A stretch of 64,000 bases of DNA from Pustulibacterium marinum (GTDB lineage: Bacteria; Bacteroidota; Bacteroidia; Flavobacteriales; Flavobacteriaceae). The first letter of the stretch is position 1. The number at the start of each line of letters is the position of its first letter. Below, piece after piece: positions 61,066 through 64,000 of this stretch. Where the stretch lies: contig NZ_FPBK01000016.1 in the NCBI RefSeq assembly GCF_900116665.1, forward strand, positions 1-64,000, read 5' to 3'. The position numbers and the translations under genes are program-made. Under the pieces are notes generated by a model that saw nothing but the letters and a program-made list of their open reading frames with translations, ran no database searches and was not told the DNA's origin.

Positions 61066-61725
61066 TTAACCTTTTTTCTCTTCTAAAAGTTTCATGAAAG
61101 TTTCCATATCTGTAGGAGCGCCAAGCATATACCACAAGATTCCCATAAATACAAACACAATAACCAAACTAATCAACGTAGGTTTTACCCAACTCTTTTT
61201 TACATATTTTACGGTTGCACCAAGGTGCTTATTCCAATAATATTCAGTTAATATAAAACCTGATATCACATTTAAAAATAGAGCAGACATATCGGTTTGA
61301 AATACTAATGAAATTAAAACTCCACCTAAAACGTAGAACAACGCAAATAATAAAACCTGCGTTACCCCCTGTTTTTTACCCGCAATTTTCATGTTGTACG
61401 CAAGTAAAGCGGCTCCGAATAACGTTGAAAAGAGTATGCAAAAAATTAGAATCAGATTTTTAGAATACAATACAAATTCTTCTTTTTCTTCTTGCTGACT
61501 TTGCTGTTTCTTTAATAGCTCATTAAATCGTTTTTCTTTTGCTTGAGTATTTTCATAATTTTGCTTGAAAGGATCCCATTTACTAATGTCTCCTCCTCTA
61601 TTTTCAAGCATAATGATCGCAGTATACCGCGCTTCTTCTGTATATGTTTCGTTGTCTTCTATAATTTGGATAAGTTCTTCATGAGTTTTATCCTTGTATG
61701 CTGATGTAAAAAAGCTTTGTTCCAT
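61066..61725 (-). CDS. Membrane protein, partner of the DUF5706-like gene
   Basis: From the ATG at 61725 the product is 219 residues. The N-terminal cytosolic part (SFFTSAYKDKTHEELIQIIEDNETYTEEARYTAIIMLENRGG) is helical and acidic. A coiled-coil-like stretch (EKRFNELLKKQQSQQEEKEEF) leads to four membrane segments (LILIFCILFSTLFGAALLAY, TQVLLFALFYVLGGVLISLVF, SALFLNVISGFILTEYYW, PTLISLVIVFVFMGILWYML). I recognise no family. The frame is open to 61794, but a TAATTTTG -7-like box at 61746-61753 on the minus strand favours 61725. It shares a transcript with the DUF5706-like gene and may modulate it. Confidence 0.65.
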   Translation of the reverse strand: MEQSFFTSAYKDKTHEELIQIIEDNETYTEEARYTAIIMLENRGGDISKWDPFKQNYENTQAKEKRFNELLKKQQSQQEEKEEFVLYSKNLILIFCILFSTLFGAALLAYNMKIAGKKQGVTQVLLFALFYVLGGVLISLVFQTDMSALFLNVISGFILTEYYWNKHLGATVKYVKKSWVKPTLISLVIVFVFMGILWYMLGAPTDMETFMKLLEEKKG

Positions 61726-61745
61726 GCATGTTTCCAATAATTTTT

Positions 61746-61753
61746 CAAAATTA
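61746..61753 (-). promoter_or_regulatory. -7 box of the two-gene membrane unit
   Basis: Reads TAATTTTG on the minus strand, 21 bases upstream of the ATG at 61725. No -33 TTG at the standard distance. The remaining gap to 62065 shows nothing else recognised. Confidence 0.35.
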
Positions 61754-62064
61754 CTAATATTACATAAATAGAAGTGAATTTCTGAAAAAATCATTTTAGT
61801 TCAACTGTAGATAAAATCCATTCATCGATATTAAATTGCGTTTAAACGGAGGCAAAATCGTTTTATTATAAAGCTTAATTATCTTTCAACAAATCAATGT
61901 CTAGTTACATTTCCTTTTTGGTTTAATTTTTAAATATGATTCTTTAATATCTTACGAATTATACCTTCGTTAGCGTAGTCTTTTGTTCATCATTATACGA
62001 TTTTAAACCTTGATAGTACTAGATGTGATGCTTTTATAAGTTATTCAAAAGTTGAAATTTTTAG

Positions 62065-62607
62065 ATGAAAAACGTTATTTATAAAAAAAATATTATATTG
62101 CAACTTTGTAAGAGTTTCTACATGTTTTATTTTCAAAACATATTTATCAACGAATATTCCGAAGATGAAGTAAGCAAAGCTATTTACAAAACTATGGACA
62201 AAAATGATTTTTCTTTGGATTTTCAAACTTCATTTTTAACATCGAGGGAAGAAATTAAATTCTTTGGTAAGGAAGATAAAACGACTCTGCAATTAACAAG
62301 AGTGAGAAGTTTATTAAGTAGATATTTTCCTAAGATTATCATTCGTTTTGAAAAAAAAAATCTATCCTATTATCAAATTAGATTTAGTATTGCATCAACG
62401 GTAATTATGATCTTTTTGCTAACATGTTTGTTATATAGTTTGATGAATTACATTGTAACACAACAAATCAATCCTAACTTTATATTATTCATTTTTTTTA
62501 ATTTACTCTATTTTGTATTAAGCTATTTAGAAATTTATAAAACCAAGGGTGCTATTCAATCTATATTGAAATCTTCTGTGAAAACAATGACAAATTTACA
62601 ACCTTAG
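62065..62607 (+). CDS. Membrane protein of unknown function
   Basis: The 180-residue protein has a cytosolic N-terminal part (EYSEDEVSKAIYKTMDKNDFSLDFQTSF, then FFGKEDKTTLQLTRVRSLLSRYFPKIIIRFEKK) and two membrane segments at about 110-130 and 139-160 (ASTVIMIFLLTCLLYSLMNY, then FILFIFFNLLYFVLSYLEIY). It is Lys- and Ile-rich and AT-biased. The first ATG is used, but another ATG at 62122 is possible. No family recognised. Confidence 0.6.
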   Translation: MKNVIYKKNIILQLCKSFYMFYFQNIFINEYSEDEVSKAIYKTMDKNDFSLDFQTSFLTSREEIKFFGKEDKTTLQLTRVRSLLSRYFPKIIIRFEKKNLSYYQIRFSIASTVIMIFLLTCLLYSLMNYIVTQQINPNFILFIFFNLLYFVLSYLEIYKTKGAIQSILKSSVKTMTNLQP

Positions 62608-62618
62608 GTTTTTGTAAC

Positions 62619-62646
62619 TTGCTAAAATATGTTGTAATTAAATTTG
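62619..62646 (+). promoter_or_regulatory. Canonical promoter of the lactonase gene
   Basis: TTG (62619-62621), a 17-base spacer and TAAATTTG (62639-62646) match the consensus. The expected start near 62653 is upstream of the ATG at 62679 and rules out the longer frame from 62619. Confidence 0.65.
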
Positions 62647-62678
62647 TACATTCGTTGGTGTTAAACCAAAATTTAATT

Positions 62679-63863
62679 ATGAAAAAAATAGCATTGGTAC
62701 TTTTCTCTATGTCTGCCATAGCCTTTACCTCCTGTAAAGAAGAGAAAAAGAAAACTATTAACCAAGAACAATCTATTACGGAAACTAAAAATCATATAGA
62801 AAATCCTGTATACGTAGGAACGTATACAAAGAAAGAAGGCCACGTAGATGGTAAAGCAGATGGTATATATCTTATGGATAAGCAAAGTGATGGTAAACTT
62901 AAGATGATTGCAACAGTAGCCGAACTTACCAATCCATCTTGGGTAACCATTTCGCATGATACAAAATATCTTTACGCTGTAAGCGAATTGGTAGATGTAG
63001 AAGGAAATAGTGGATATCTTGGAGTGTACGAAATAAATGATGATTACACGCTTCATGAAGTAGCGCAAATACCTTCCGGAGCTTATGCGCCTTGTCATAT
63101 TGCAGTTGATAAAACAGACAAATATGTTTTTGTTGCAAATTATGCAGGTGGTGTTTTCATGGAATTTAAGAAGGGTATGAATAATTCTTTCAAGAATATA
63201 AACAAAGTAAATTTAAACGAATTACCAGAGGCTGTAACCAAGACTTCCCACGCTCATGAAATCACTTTTTCAGATGATAACAAGCACTTTTATGTAAATG
63301 ATCTTGGAGATGATAAAATCTGGATTTATGATTTTGATGAATCCAATGGTGATATAAAACCTAATCAGCAACCATACGTATCCACAGTTAAAGGAGCTGG
63401 TCCTCGTCATTTTGTAATAGCTGATAATCAAAAATTTGCATATAGTATCAATGAATTAAATAGTACGGTTACTGTCTTTTCATTTGATAAAAATACTGGT
63501 GGTTTAAAGAAATTACAAGCTATTACAACGCTACCGGAAGATTATAAAGAATTTAATGCAACCGCAGAAATAGCAATTCATCCTAATGGGAAATATCTAT
63601 ATGCTTCAAATAGAGGTCATAATAGTATAGCTGCTTTTAAAATAGATGCAGAAAAAGGAACGTTATCCTCTATTGGTTATCAATCTACAGAAGGAGATTT
63701 TCCAAGGTATTTTGGAATTGCGAATCAAGGCAAAACTATCTACGCTGCAAATCAAAATACAGGAAATATAGCAGAATTAGTTATTCATGAAGATGGTACA
63801 TTATCATCTGCAAACAATGTGGTAGAAGTCCCTACACCAGTTTGCATGGCATTTATCAAATAG
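62679..63863 (+). CDS. Lactonase-family beta-propeller lipoprotein
   Basis: From the ATG at 62679 the product is 394 residues with a lipoprotein signal (MKKIALVLFSMSAIAFTSC). A seven-bladed propeller of the 6-phosphogluconolactonase (Pgl, lactonase) family follows. Repeats include YVGTYTKKEGHVDGKADGIYLMDK, LTNPSWVTISHDTKYLYAVSEL, APCHIAVDKTDKYVFVANYAGG, SHAHEITFSDDNKHFYVNDLGDDKIWIYDF, GPRHFVIADNQKFAYSINELNSTVTVF and EIAIHPNGKYLYASNRGHNSIAAF. His residues in the HxxxxxxD positions fit the active site. Cytosolic Pgl acts in the pentose pathway, but the lipid anchor here points to a periplasmic lactone substrate. Confidence 0.88.
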   Translation: MKKIALVLFSMSAIAFTSCKEEKKKTINQEQSITETKNHIENPVYVGTYTKKEGHVDGKADGIYLMDKQSDGKLKMIATVAELTNPSWVTISHDTKYLYAVSELVDVEGNSGYLGVYEINDDYTLHEVAQIPSGAYAPCHIAVDKTDKYVFVANYAGGVFMEFKKGMNNSFKNINKVNLNELPEAVTKTSHAHEITFSDDNKHFYVNDLGDDKIWIYDFDESNGDIKPNQQPYVSTVKGAGPRHFVIADNQKFAYSINELNSTVTVFSFDKNTGGLKKLQAITTLPEDYKEFNATAEIAIHPNGKYLYASNRGHNSIAAFKIDAEKGTLSSIGYQSTEGDFPRYFGIANQGKTIYAANQNTGNIAELVIHEDGTLSSANNVVEVPTPVCMAFIK

Positions 63864-63886
63864 GAATAGAAACTTTATAAAAGCAA

Positions 63887-63918
63887 AAAAGCACTTCAAA
63901 TTTATGGAGTGCTTTTCT
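63887..63918. terminator. Bidirectional terminator after the lactonase gene
   Basis: AAAAGCACTTCA (63887-63898) pairs with TGGAGTGCTTTT (63905-63916), with A and T runs on both sides. It also suits the leftward partial gene that begins beyond the window. Confidence 0.82.
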
Positions 63919-63929
63919 GTTTTATAAAA

Positions 63930-64000
63930 TTAATAACCCAATGTGCTTAGGTAATCTGAAAATTCATGTTTTATATATTTTATATGTTCATTTGTAAAGA
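63930..64000 (-). CDS. Partial gene at the right edge, C-terminus only
   Basis: On the minus strand one frame stays open from the edge for 22 residues (FTNEHIKYIKHEFSDYLSTL and GY) to a TAA at 63930-63932, and a terminator follows. Composition and the terminator suggest a real gene end, but the fragment is too short to name. Confidence 0.4.
   Translation of the reverse strand, partial: FTNEHIKYIKHEFSDYLSTLGY

Noticed and set aside
62673-63098. Antisense frame of 141 codons opposite the lactonase gene
   Set aside because: The forward strand encodes clear propeller repeats, and the reverse product shows no recognisable feature.
1-64000. CRISPR arrays, rRNA or tRNA genes
   Set aside because: No regularly spaced direct repeats, conserved rRNA segments or cloverleaf-capable sequences were found by reading both strands. 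A tRNA search program would be decisive.

Overview
This AT-rich window almost certainly comes from a chromosome of a marine-type Flavobacteriaceae (Bacteroidota). The evidence is a PorX-type response regulator with a PglZ domain (type IX secretion control), a fused LpxC-FabZ protein, a Bacteroidota-type PEP carboxylase, a short arginine decarboxylase next to a deoxyhypusine-synthase-like protein, many small SpII lipoproteins, near absence of Shine-Dalgarno sequences, and recurrent TAnnTTTG -7 boxes, four of them with a TTG 17-20 nt upstream. No rRNA, tRNA, CRISPR array or intact mobile element was seen. The only mobile trace is the 3' end of an IS200/IS605-type transposase with a terminal hairpin at the left edge.

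Layout. 1-2.8 kb: transposase remnant, then an outer-membrane TonB-dependent-like receptor. 2.9-6.6 kb: leftward acyl-CoA reductase, serC, serA, divergent from a dicluster ferredoxin. 6.6-9.2 kb: two secreted unknowns around ychF. 9.4-16.2 kb: a TPR hybrid histidine kinase, then parE-parC. 16.3-19.3 kb: a small lipoprotein, an XRE regulator divergent from an M14 carboxypeptidase across an operator-rich spacer, and an Lrp-type regulator. 19.3-26.2 kb: ppc, a small acidic protein, the polyamine pair (DHS-like, speA) and aroB. 26.4-31.9 kb: proline dehydrogenase, a DUF4258-like protein, alanine dehydrogenase, a membrane protein overlapped by a 51-residue lipoprotein, tsaE and porX. 32-39 kb: an HD phosphohydrolase followed by lpxD, lpxC/fabZ, lpxA, efp, a second lpxD-like gene and sucD. 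39-46.6 kb: M16 protease, fabG, a VWA-like membrane protein, an SDR and a prohibitin-like SPFH protein. 47-55.4 kb: small proteins, thioredoxin, a 2OG-Fe(II) oxygenase, a cupin, SUI1, a DUF1835 protein, a nucleoside phosphorylase, ppk1, a cytosolic solute-binding-like protein and a 59-residue lipoprotein. 55.4-64 kb: a secreted unknown, ung, mutS2, a DCC protein, a Nudix hydrolase, a DUF5706/PycTM-like membrane protein with a broken HD domain and its membrane partner, another membrane unknown, and a lactonase-family lipoprotein.

Most of the window is housekeeping: serine synthesis, lipid A synthesis, topoisomerase IV, DNA repair, and central carbon and nitrogen metabolism. The least explained parts are: the DHS-like protein lacking the catalytic lysine beside speA with no agmatinase; the array of GTTTAC-N4-GTAAAC dyads between the XRE regulator and the peptidase; the orphan DUF5706-like two-gene unit at 59.9-61.7 kb; and several small overlapping lipoprotein genes. 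I did not find a clear new multigene system, and these are the best leads.
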